Shown here one piece after another: positions 1 to 6,172 of a DNA stretch of 6,173 nucleotides; the first letter of the stretch is position 1, and each line of letters opens with the position of its first letter. The DNA comes from Nitrospiraceae bacterium (GTDB lineage Bacteria > Nitrospirota > Thermodesulfovibrionia > Thermodesulfovibrionales > Dissulfurispiraceae), in the NCBI GenBank assembly GCA_003170655.1, contig PMYY01000048.1, forward strand, positions 128 to 6,300. Direction: 5' to 3'. Both the position numbers and the translations under genes were made by a program. The notes below the pieces were generated by a model. The model saw only the letters and a program-made list of their open reading frames with translations, had not been told where the DNA came from and did not search any database.

Positions 1-1320
1 CTAATTATAAAAAATAGCCTGGCTCCATTTTATGATTTGGTGGATCCGGATCGCTACTATTTAGCTTTTTGGCGGATCTTGTTGCGAGGCAGCGATATTT
101 TACAAAAAGGCGTTTCTTTTCTGGAGAGGCACGCTATCGTCGCCATAATTGTCGTGACGCTGATTCTTGCTGGCTTTGCCGGATTCTTCTCTCCTGCCGG
201 AGGAACTGCTGTTCCCCCCTTCATTCAATTGTCGGTCTGGCCGATTCAATTTGGGCTGGGCTTGGCGTGTTTGGCTCTCCTCTTTACTGGCTATGCCATC
301 ATGAAGGAAAGAAAAATGCTGTACCTTTACGCCGGCGCAGGTTTTCTATGTGTGTTGGGCTTGGGAGTAGAAGGCCATTTTATCCGATCATTACTCCTGG
401 AAGGAGCGGCGTTTACCGCGCTTGCCCTCGTGTGGCAGGCGAGTGAGGACCGGGCTGCAAGTCGAGTCTACCTGCTGACAGTAATTCTCTCCGCTGCCAT
501 GACAATCGGCGGAATGTTGGGAGTTGGAAGTGTTCAGAACAATCTGGTTATAGCCTTATTGATTGCCGGCTTTTCCCTGAAATTGGCCCTCGTTCCTTTA
601 TCCTTGTGGCTGCCGATGGTTGCAAAAGCAGTCCCTGCCCCTTTGATCGGCTTGGTAGTGGCCGTTGTGGATGTGGCTGCTTTCAGCGAGTTACTGATCC
701 TCAGGCAATCTGCTCCGTGGCTCTTTGAGCCAATGCAAGTTTGGCTCGCGGTTGCCCTGGTTTCAGCCTTGGGAGGAGCTTTTCTAATGATAGCCCAGCG
801 GGATTTGAAGCGTATGTTGGCCTTCTCGACTATTGAGGATATGGGATACCTCATTTTCGGGGTAACAGTAGGCGGGAACCTTGGGTTGGGAGGAGCCTAC
901 CTCGGATTGGCTGTCCATGCCATGGCTAAGGCCCTGCTTTTCTGCAGTTTGGCATTCGTCGAGGCGGATGGCATTCCGCTTACGCTGAATGCCCGCGGGC
1001 TTATGACCCGATATCCTTGGTCTGGAATGGGTTTCATAGTCGGAGCGCTGACTATGCTCGGGCTTCCCCCTTTGGCCGGATTCGGCGCAAGGTGGCAACT
1101 GTACGAAGTTGCAACCCAGATAGGGCTACCGTTTCTTGGGACTTTGCTTTTGGCGAGCGCTTTTGCCGTTCTCGCTTACACTCGAGTTATAGCTTTGTAT
1201 TGGTGGGGACCAACTGAGGAGAGCAGGAAGCGAGAGCCTGTACTCCTGGCTGTTGCACTCGCTGGAGTATGTATAGCCCTATTATCAATCGGACTGTGGC
1301 CTAGACTGTTGATGGGATAA
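1..1320 (+). CDS. Antiporter-like membrane subunit of a group 4 hydrogenase, probably CooM-like fusion (C-terminal part; N-terminus outside window)
   Basis: This is the ion-translocating membrane subunit of the complex. The frame is open from base 1 with no stop, so the gene starts left of the window; a TTG at 37 is only an internal codon. About the first 45 residues look like the polar C-terminal end of a NuoL/MrpA-type antiporter (YDLVDPDRYY, then an amphipathic stretch before a membrane helix). A second antiporter-like domain with about eleven hydrophobic segments follows. Family landmarks are a Lys in FSLKLALVPLSLWLP (codon 580-582, the TM7 Lys), DLKRMLAFSTIEDMG (about 805-846), HAMAKALLF (His 916-918, Lys 928-930) and GLPPLAGF. 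An Asp (670-672) stands where NuoM and NuoN carry the TM8 Lys. Two antiporter units in one chain is the arrangement I recall for CooM of CO-induced hydrogenases; the fusion is inferred because the first unit is mostly outside the window. Confidence 0.85.
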   Translation, partial: LIIKNSLAPFYDLVDPDRYYLAFWRILLRGSDILQKGVSFLERHAIVAIIVVTLILAGFAGFFSPAGGTAVPPFIQLSVWPIQFGLGLACLALLFTGYAIMKERKMLYLYAGAGFLCVLGLGVEGHFIRSLLLEGAAFTALALVWQASEDRAASRVYLLTVILSAAMTIGGMLGVGSVQNNLVIALLIAGFSLKLALVPLSLWLPMVAKAVPAPLIGLVVAVVDVAAFSELLILRQSAPWLFEPMQVWLAVALVSALGGAFLMIAQRDLKRMLAFSTIEDMGYLIFGVTVGGNLGLGGAYLGLAVHAMAKALLFCSLAFVEADGIPLTLNARGLMTRYPWSGMGFIVGALTMLGLPPLAGFGARWQLYEVATQIGLPFLGTLLLASAFAVLAYTRVIALYWWGPTEESRKREPVLLAVALAGVCIALLSIGLWPRLLMG

Positions 1321-1329
1321 ATCCAAAGA

Positions 1330-1815
1330 ATGGAAGGTTTAATGAGGCTCATAAAAAAATTAGTTAGCATGGCACGGCGACGGTCTCCATGGCTTTTCCA
1401 TCTGAACACCGGAGGGTGTAATGGCTGTGATATAGAATTCTCAGCCTGCCTGGCCCCTCGCTATGACGTGGAGCAAGCGGGAATCCTCTTGGTTGGAAGT
1501 CCAAGACACGCGGATATCCTTTGCGTGACAGGCCCCGTTACTCGTGGGACCCGAGCTGCATTGGAGACCATCTATGCTCAAATGCCTGAGCCTAAAGTAG
1601 TGGTAGCCCTGGGAAACTGCCCGGCTACCTGCGACGTCTTCGCTGGAAGCCCGGCCATCGAAGGTCCCCTTGATAGGATCCTACCCGTGGACGTTTACGT
1701 GCCTGGCTGTCCTCCTCGTCCTCACGACCTGATAAAGGGAGTTGCTCAGGCAGTGGCTATCCTGGCCGATCAGCAGCCGAGAGATCGCCGCATCATCGAA
1801 GGGGTGAACCAATGA
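1330..1815 (+). CDS. Group 4 [NiFe] hydrogenase small subunit (NuoB/CooL/EchC-like)
   Basis: This subunit carries the proximal [4Fe-4S] cluster that hands electrons to the NiFe site. It has 161 residues from the ATG at 1330. An ATG at 1342 is equally possible and has the better ribosome binding site, giving 157 residues. Numbering from 1330, the cluster ligands are Cys30 and Cys33 in GGCNGCDIE, Cys97 in LGNCPATC and Cys127 in PGCPPRP. Glu36 after the first pair is the conserved acidic residue of NuoB-type subunits. There is no Tat signal and no C-terminal extension with further clusters, as expected for group 4 enzymes and unlike uptake hydrogenases. Cys101 takes a place usually held by Gly in the GG pair after the third ligand. 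The gene lies 9 bases after the antiporter gene, and its stop overlaps the next start (ATGA). The fold assignment is firm; the electron donor cannot be told from this gene. Confidence 0.93.
   Translation: MEGLMRLIKKLVSMARRRSPWLFHLNTGGCNGCDIEFSACLAPRYDVEQAGILLVGSPRHADILCVTGPVTRGTRAALETIYAQMPEPKVVVALGNCPATCDVFAGSPAIEGPLDRILPVDVYVPGCPPRPHDLIKGVAQAVAILADQQPRDRRIIEGVNQ
1332..1337 (+). promoter_or_regulatory. Ribosome binding site favouring the second start of the small-subunit gene
   Basis: GGAAGG lies four bases before the in-frame ATG at 1342, while the ATG at 1330 is preceded only by a weak purine stretch. This favours initiation at 1342, which removes four residues before the conserved part and changes no motif. 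Confidence 0.45.
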
Positions 1816-2738
1816 GCTGGGAGAAAGTTTTCTTTGCCTTGCTGATCTTTCCCGGCCTGCTCTATGCGGTGCCGACGGCTTGGCTCATGCTCTGGCTGGA
1901 GCGAAAATTTAGAGCTCGGATGCAGGGCCGAATTGGGCCACCCTTTTATCAGCCTTTTTTTGACTTCGTTAAATTAATGGCCAAACGGCGGGTTCTTCGC
2001 CCAAGTTTTGATTCCATCTTTATGATGGGTCTGCCCCTGGTCTCTGTTTCAGCCGGACTGTTGGCGCTAGCCCTTTTGCCGATCTCCTCGGACTCAAGGG
2101 GTTTTGCCGGAGACCTTGTTTTGTTGGTTGCATTTCTCGAAGTACCGTCTTTATGTTCCGTTCTGGCTGGTTTTGCCTCCCGTTCCATCTTTGGTCAGGT
2201 GGGTGCAACGCGTGAGGCCATATTGAGCATTACTTACAACCTGCCCTTCCTCACAGCTATTGTGGCCCTCGCTTACTCAGCCCAAAGCCTGCGGTTGGTG
2301 GATATAGCGGCGTCTCCAGCGGGAGGAGTGCGGGCTCTTGCTGTTCTGACTATTTGCCTTTGTCTGCCAGTCAAATTGCGTATTAACCCTTTCTCCGTTT
2401 CCAATGCTGAACAGGAGATTTACTCCGGCCCGGCAACAGAATTCAGCGGTCCCCAACTCGCCATGTGGGAACTGGCGCACGGCCTGGAATGGGTAGCGTT
2501 GACCGGGCTCGTAGTCTGCCTGGGACTGACATTTCGCACCGGCACATGGATTGGTGATTTTGCAATCTATACGAGCCTTTCCCTAGTCCTGGTAATCCTC
2601 TTGACGATTCTTGCGACAGGCACAGCCCGTTTGAAAATCCAGCAGGCTGCCCGTTTCTACTGGAGATGGGGCATGGGATTGTCCCTTGTGGCATTGATCC
2701 TGGGAGTATTCCCAGATATCGAAAGGTTCATCCGATGA
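1812..2738 (+). CDS. Membrane anchor subunit of group 4 hydrogenase (NuoH/CooK/EchB/HyfC-like)
   Basis: This integral membrane subunit docks the hydrogenase module and forms the first part of the ion path from the catalytic arm. It has 308 residues, within the usual range for NuoH homologues, and about eight hydrophobic segments. The family signature follows the first helix: LERKFRARMQGRIGPP (Glu30 to Pro44), then PFFDFVKLMAKR. The acidic loop in the middle is kept: EVPSLCSVLAGFASRS, followed by NPFSVSNAEQEIYSGPATEF and the Glu of MWELAHGLEW. Its ATG overlaps the stop of the small-subunit gene (ATGA), with GGGGTGA at 1801-1807 as ribosome binding site. Its own stop overlaps the ferredoxin-subunit start in the same way. 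Placing this gene after the small subunit differs from the cooMKLXUH order, where the anchor gene comes first. Confidence 0.93.
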   Translation: MSWEKVFFALLIFPGLLYAVPTAWLMLWLERKFRARMQGRIGPPFYQPFFDFVKLMAKRRVLRPSFDSIFMMGLPLVSVSAGLLALALLPISSDSRGFAGDLVLLVAFLEVPSLCSVLAGFASRSIFGQVGATREAILSITYNLPFLTAIVALAYSAQSLRLVDIAASPAGGVRALAVLTICLCLPVKLRINPFSVSNAEQEIYSGPATEFSGPQLAMWELAHGLEWVALTGLVVCLGLTFRTGTWIGDFAIYTSLSLVLVILLTILATGTARLKIQQAARFYWRWGMGLSLVALILGVFPDIERFIR

Positions 2739-3268
2739 ATATCTTTTCTGTCTTGCTAAAGAATTTGAGAATGGGGCCAGCCACCTTGCGCTTTCCCGAA
2801 GAGGTGCCCTACCCGAAAGGCTTCCATGGGCCAGTGAAAATCCATACGGAAAAGTGTATATGCTGTGGCATGTGCGCCTATGTCTGTGTTTCCGGTGCGG
2901 TCCGAGTTGCAGAGCATAAGGATAATTGCGAGTGGGTTTATTCTCCGGGACTCTGCACCTTTTGCGGGAAGTGCGTGTCCGTTTGCCCCGTAGAGGCACT
3001 GCACATGGCGGCCAAATCCGCTCCTTCGTACTTCAACACCAAAGCGCTTGATGAAGTGCATCTAGTGCCCTATTCTCCATGTCCGGAATGCGGCCGGCCG
3101 ACTCCTCCAGTCCGTGAAGTTTTACGCGCTAAGGCATTCAAAGGAGTTGCCCCGAATGTATTGGTCAAAAGTCTTATCTGCCAGCGTTGCCGCCAGAAAG
3201 ACTCCCAGAGAGCGTTGGTATCTATTCAGGTAAAGGGTGAACCCCCTCCCAGCCGAAGTGATAAATAA
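2735..3268 (+). CDS. 2[4Fe-4S] ferredoxin-like hydrogenase subunit (NuoI/CooX/HycF-like)
   Basis: This peripheral electron-transfer subunit relays electrons between the donor and the small subunit. I chose the ATG at 2735, which overlaps the preceding stop (ATGA) with AAAGG at 2722-2726 before it. The frame is open to 2666, but that part lies inside the anchor gene. The product has 177 residues. Two cluster motifs are complete: Cys41, 44, 47, 51 (CICCGMCAYVC) and Cys74, 77, 80, 84 (CTFCGKCVSVCP). The first is followed by Val instead of the common Pro, and Cys43 and Cys65 are extra cysteines. Beyond the ferredoxin fold, the C-terminal third has two more CxxC pairs, Cys116/119 (CPECGRP) and Cys149/152 (CQRC), which could form a zinc-ribbon- or rubredoxin-like metal site, as in the HycF/HyfH branch. 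The tail after residue 165 is polar and probably disordered. Confidence 0.92.
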   Translation: MNIFSVLLKNLRMGPATLRFPEEVPYPKGFHGPVKIHTEKCICCGMCAYVCVSGAVRVAEHKDNCEWVYSPGLCTFCGKCVSVCPVEALHMAAKSAPSYFNTKALDEVHLVPYSPCPECGRPTPPVREVLRAKAFKGVAPNVLVKSLICQRCRQKDSQRALVSIQVKGEPPPSRSDK

Positions 3269-3272
3269 GGAG
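3267..3272 (+). promoter_or_regulatory. Ribosome binding site of the NuoC-like gene
   Basis: AAGGAG overlaps the end of the ferredoxin-subunit stop codon and lies 12 bases before the ATG at 3285. It supports 3285 over the in-frame GTG at 3237, which would overlap the upstream gene by 32 bases. The spacing is on the long side. Confidence 0.5.
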
Positions 3273-3284
3273 AAGATTGAATTT

Positions 3285-3710
3285 ATGGACCTTGAAGAAA
3301 TTCGTGAGCACTTGGGTAGTATGGAAGTCTGGGTGAACAAGGCTAAAGCGTGGTGGTTAGAAACTCCCAACCTGGATGTTGAGAAGATGGCTCGTTTGAT
3401 GGTCGACATCGGCTCACGCTTAGTTACGGTTACTGCGTCGCGAGTTCCAGAGGGTGAGTTCCGCATAATTTATCATTGGGATCTCCAAGGCCAGCTGTTG
3501 AACTTCGTCACGCTAACTCACCAAGCCACTCTTCCCAGCATTATGAGTATAAGTCCTGTGGCTGACTGGATAGAACGGGAGATACATGACTACTTTGCTG
3601 TAGATTTTGCGGGGCGTAAACTTCCCACACTAGTACTGAGCGAAAAAGATCCACCCGGAATCTTCTCCTGGAACTTCCTGTGGAAGGGTAAGGAAGGGGG
3701 GCATGCATGA
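3285..3710 (+). CDS. NuoC-like subunit of group 4 hydrogenase (CooU/EchD-like)
   Basis: This soluble structural subunit packs against the large subunit and carries no cofactor. From the ATG at 3285 it has 141 residues, typical of the short free-standing NuoC relatives of Ech and Coo hydrogenases and shorter than respiratory NuoC. The diagnostic block is at residues 95-111: WIEREIHDYFAVDFAGR, matching the family pattern ER-E-x-x-D-x-[FY]-x-x-x-F-x-G. It is preceded by the strand segment IIYHWD and by PSIMSISPVADW. The C-terminus (KDPPGIFSWNFLWKG) fits the family's Pro-Gly turn. The frame is open upstream to a GTG at 3237, but the ribosome binding site and the overlap favour 3285. The gene follows the ferredoxin-subunit gene after 16 bases, and its stop overlaps the start of the large-subunit gene. 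Confidence 0.9.
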   Translation: MDLEEIREHLGSMEVWVNKAKAWWLETPNLDVEKMARLMVDIGSRLVTVTASRVPEGEFRIIYHWDLQGQLLNFVTLTHQATLPSIMSISPVADWIEREIHDYFAVDFAGRKLPTLVLSEKDPPGIFSWNFLWKGKEGGHA

Positions 3711-4786
3711 GTTTCACTATTCCCATTGGTCCGTATCATCCGGCCTTGGAAGAACCCTGCAAGGTCCAAGTCATCTGTGAAGGAGAGATCGTACAGGACG
3801 TCTCTCTGTCGGTTAAGTACAATTTCAGGGGGGTGGAATGGCTGGCGGAAAGGCGAAACTATCATCAGGCTATTGCCCTTGTGGAGCGGGTTTGCGGAAT
3901 CTGCTCTAATGTTCATGCCCTAACCTTCTGCAATGCCCTCGAGGGCTTGGCCGGGTTGACTGTCCCGGAACGGGCCCAATACATCCGCACCATTATGGTC
4001 GAACTTGAACGACTCACCTCCCACGCCCTATGGGCTGGGATTGCGGCAGAGGTGATGGGGTTTCAGACTCTCTTCATGACATGCTTTGCAATGCGCGAGC
4101 AGTTGATGGACCTACTGGAGACCATCTCCGGCAACCGGATCCACTACGGGATGAACTGCATTGGCGGTGTGACCCGGGATCTGGCCAATCCAGAAGCGGT
4201 TCGCATCACCGTTAGAAGGGTTCGGCAGACGGTGACCGATCAATTGATTCCCCTTTTCACCGAGGACAAGACAATACACGCCCGCTGCTCCGGTATAGGT
4301 CAAATGACCAAAGAACAGGCCGTGGCATGGGGAGCGGTTGGGCCTACTGCCCGGGCCTCAGGTCTGACTGAGGATATCCGCCAAACATCCCCTTACGCGG
4401 CGTACAATCAGCTCGAATTTAAAGTTCCGGTAGAAACCTCAGGCGATGTGTTTGCTCGAGTGGTGGTACGTTTACTTGAAATGGTTGAAAGCTGTCACAT
4501 CGTCGAGCAAGCCCTAGACCAGATACCGCCCGGGCCCATCCACCATGGGCCAATTTTTGTGGAAATACCCCGCGGTGAGGCTGTAGCTCGCGCTGAAGCC
4601 CCGCGGGGAGAACTCTTTTACTACGTGTCCTCTGATGGAACTGATATTCCGTGTCGGGTAAAGATCCGTACTCCAAGTTTCGTGAACTTGCCTACGGTCA
4701 GATTGATGATGCTGCAAGCAAATCTGGCTGATGTCCCCCTGATCAATGCCTCCATTGACCCTTGCTACTCCTGTACCTCCAGGTGA
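3707..4786 (+). CDS. Group 4 [NiFe] hydrogenase large catalytic subunit (CooH/EchE-like)
   Basis: This subunit holds the NiFe(CN)2CO site that reduces protons to H2 or the reverse. It has 359 residues. The start (ATGA overlap with the NuoC-like gene) has AGGAAGG at 3691-3697. All four metal ligands are present: Cys63 and Cys66 in ERVCGICSNVH, and Cys353 and Cys356 in DPCYSCTSR. NuoD of complex I lacks these cysteines, so this is a true hydrogenase. Other family marks are GPYHPALEEP at the N-terminus, FRGVEWLAERR, and SGDVFARVVVR and EAPRGELFYYV in the second half. The reading frame ends directly after the Arg of the last motif, so there is no cleavable C-terminal peptide. Known Ech and CooH proteins end the same way, while HycE and uptake enzymes carry an extension. 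The subgroup (4c, 4e or 4f) cannot be fixed by eye. Confidence 0.95.
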   Translation: MSFTIPIGPYHPALEEPCKVQVICEGEIVQDVSLSVKYNFRGVEWLAERRNYHQAIALVERVCGICSNVHALTFCNALEGLAGLTVPERAQYIRTIMVELERLTSHALWAGIAAEVMGFQTLFMTCFAMREQLMDLLETISGNRIHYGMNCIGGVTRDLANPEAVRITVRRVRQTVTDQLIPLFTEDKTIHARCSGIGQMTKEQAVAWGAVGPTARASGLTEDIRQTSPYAAYNQLEFKVPVETSGDVFARVVVRLLEMVESCHIVEQALDQIPPGPIHHGPIFVEIPRGEAVARAEAPRGELFYYVSSDGTDIPCRVKIRTPSFVNLPTVRLMMLQANLADVPLINASIDPCYSCTSR

Positions 4787-5544
4787 TAATCGAGGCGACC
4801 CCACACGGATTCCTTGGGATCCAGGTTACCGCTGGCGGTGAGCCTGGCGTCGTAATGCACAATAGACAACGGGCAGTTCACAAGCGTTCATATAGTGTCA
4901 TGCCCCATCGTTTCCTCCGAAATCTGATCTGGGAGCTTCTTTGCGAGGTAACGTAATGGCACTTTCTCTTTTGCAACTTCTCACGGTCAAGATGGGCTAA
5001 TGAAATCAGATCGATTATATGCTGCTACATCTCCTTCGCTGAATCGAATATTAAGACTGCATACTGGCCGCTTTTTCGACCAATGGCACTCCATTCACTT
5101 TTGCAGTAATTCCAGGGAACTCCCTATATAGCAAGGAGGAGCCTGCAAATCGTGGGAAACCTAGTAGCTGAATGCTTCCATCTTCCAGTTCGCAAGCGCA
5201 AGCCGGACCAAGTGCTGGAGTAACAGCCTGTTGAGATTCTCCAGGGCATCATCGCTTTGCTTATACTGACTAGTATCGATTATGCTCGCACGGAACCCCT
5301 TTGTGTCGTCAATGCCGCGAGTTTCTAAAATATCGATTCACACTCAGAAGTGGATCCCGTCCTTTCTCATCATTCTGATTTCGCACATCTGCGGCGTGCA
5401 CTAAACATAACCAGCTTATGGCAAAGGTAGTACATGTTCTGATCTTTCATCTGTATGAAGAGAATCATCAAGATTGAAATGCTTTTCGCGTGCAGCCTCG
5501 AGTTCCTGATGCACGCGGCGATGTCGCCTTTGCCGTTCTATGAA
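4768..5544 (-). pseudogene. Possible decayed gene(s), minus strand, in the gene-poor stretch between operon and right-hand gene
   Basis: Bases 4787-5554 contain no intact gene that I can support on either strand. On the minus strand, protein-like patches follow one another in shifting frames. They are 5544-5419 (42 codons, contains QELEAAREKHFNLDD); a patch ending at 5309 (contains NDEKGRDPLLSVNRYF); 5337-5164 (58 codons, contains LETRGIDDTKGFRAS); 5248-5054 (65 codons, contains QLLGFPRFAGSSLLYREF); a patch around 5100-4970 broken by a TAG at 5025-5027 (contains QYAVLIFDSAKEM); and a last one down to 4768, broken by a TGA at 4888-4890 (contains TASGNLDPKESVWGRLDY). The 5337-5164 and 5248-5054 patches overlap, so they cannot both be the old frame. 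I do not recognise a family. The last patch runs 19 bases into the end of the hydrogenase large-subunit gene. Ordinary noncoding DNA giving chance open frames is a real alternative. Confidence 0.28.
4821..4847. other. Stem-loop shortly after the hydrogenase operon
   Basis: CCAGG (4821-4825) pairs with CCTGG (4843-4847), and ACCG (4828-4831) pairs with CGGT (4836-4839). The loop has 4 bases and the internal loop is 2 by 3. The hairpin begins 35 bases after the large-subunit stop. No T-run follows on the plus strand, so it is not a standard intrinsic terminator. It might protect the 3' end of the message or be chance. Confidence 0.3.
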
Positions 5545-5554
5545 TCAAACATAC

Positions 5555-6172
5555 TTACTTTTCCACAACTACCGATACAGGTCTGTCATTCGTCAGAAAG
5601 GGCGGCCAGATCTGGGATTGTTTTCCGGCCCCGCCCGTTACTACGATATGGAATTGCTCCGGCGATGTGAAACGAGGAATCATAGTATTTTCGTCATAAG
5701 GGCCGAATCCAGTGGGAACCACACATTGAGTCGGTGAATACCCCCAAAACGGCAAGGCCGTCTTCTTGACGAGGTATTCCTGTGCAGAGCGTTTAGTCGG
5801 GAAGTCACGGTAAATCGTGTCGGCATGTTCGGGACCGAGTAACAGGAAGATGAACTTCACCGCATTCTGCCAATTGGACGGCTGATCGTATTTGGTTAGA
5901 CACGATGTAATACCGCAGGACACGCCTGCTGCACCCGCGGCAAGAGTATTGAGCAGGTCTTTGCCCTTAACACTGGTGTGGTCCGTATTGTTTGTTCCCA
6001 TATAGGCACCGAAGGCCGTAACCACGCTGTCGGTCAGTTTGAACCCGTGCTCCACAGCATACGACTGCTTCCACGGGTTCTTCTCCTCATTTTCACCGAC
6101 GACAATCGCAACGAGATCCCCCCTGCTGCCTAAGGTGCTCTTGTCAGAATCCGGGCTGACAGAACCACCGAC
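5555..6172 (-). CDS. Conserved protein of unknown function, C-terminal 205 residues (N-terminus outside window)
   Basis: The frame runs from the right edge of the window without a stop to the TAA at 5557-5555. The gene therefore starts to the right of the window, and the GTG at 6055 is internal. The sequence has clear conserved-looking blocks: VVGENEEKNPW near the visible start, then VEHGFKLTDSVVTAFGAY, a Gly/Cys-containing stretch (GVSCGITSCL), FLLLGPEHADTIYRDFPTKR in the middle, and VVTGGAGKQSQIWPPF near the end. From memory these blocks resemble a widespread uncharacterised family that can occur near UGSC-motif (seleno)proteins, but I cannot verify this and assign no function. There is no signal peptide or clear membrane helix in the visible part. 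The gene is convergent with the hydrogenase operon and has no evident functional link to it. Confidence 0.72.
   Translation of the reverse strand, partial: VGGSVSPDSDKSTLGSRGDLVAIVVGENEEKNPWKQSYAVEHGFKLTDSVVTAFGAYMGTNNTDHTSVKGKDLLNTLAAGAAGVSCGITSCLTKYDQPSNWQNAVKFIFLLLGPEHADTIYRDFPTKRSAQEYLVKKTALPFWGYSPTQCVVPTGFGPYDENTMIPRFTSPEQFHIVVTGGAGKQSQIWPPFLTNDRPVSVVVEK

Noticed and set aside
3707..4786. Reading the six-gene cluster as part of respiratory complex I
   Set aside because: The large subunit keeps both CxxC nickel-binding pairs, which NuoD lacks. The NuoE/F/G-type NADH module is not seen, and the NuoC-like protein is short.
4762..4956. Plus-strand open frame of 64 codons overlapping the end of the large-subunit gene
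   Set aside because: It has no ribosome binding site, starts inside the hydrogenase gene in another frame, and has unconvincing composition. It shares codon boundaries with a minus-strand patch and is probably a shadow.
5114..5125. Short palindrome AGGGAACTCCCT as a possible operator
   Set aside because: The arms are only 5 bases, with no second copy and no gene start beside it that it could control.
5125..5223. Small plus-strand frame (GTG at 5152, 23 codons) with AAGGAGG at 5133-5139 and a TATATA box at 5125-5130
   Set aside because: The start lies 12 bases from the ribosome binding site, the -35 match is poor, and a 23-codon peptide with no known relative cannot be supported. The stretch is also read by the minus-strand patches.
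4787..5554. tRNA, insertion sequence ends, or a CRISPR array in the gene-poor stretch
   Set aside because: I saw no cloverleaf, no terminal inverted repeats with target duplications, and no regularly spaced repeats. I cannot exclude a divergent small RNA by eye.
5455..5737. Two plus-strand open frames of 65-71 codons
   Set aside because: They lie mostly opposite the minus-strand conserved protein and the decayed patches, with no ribosome binding site or recognisable motif.
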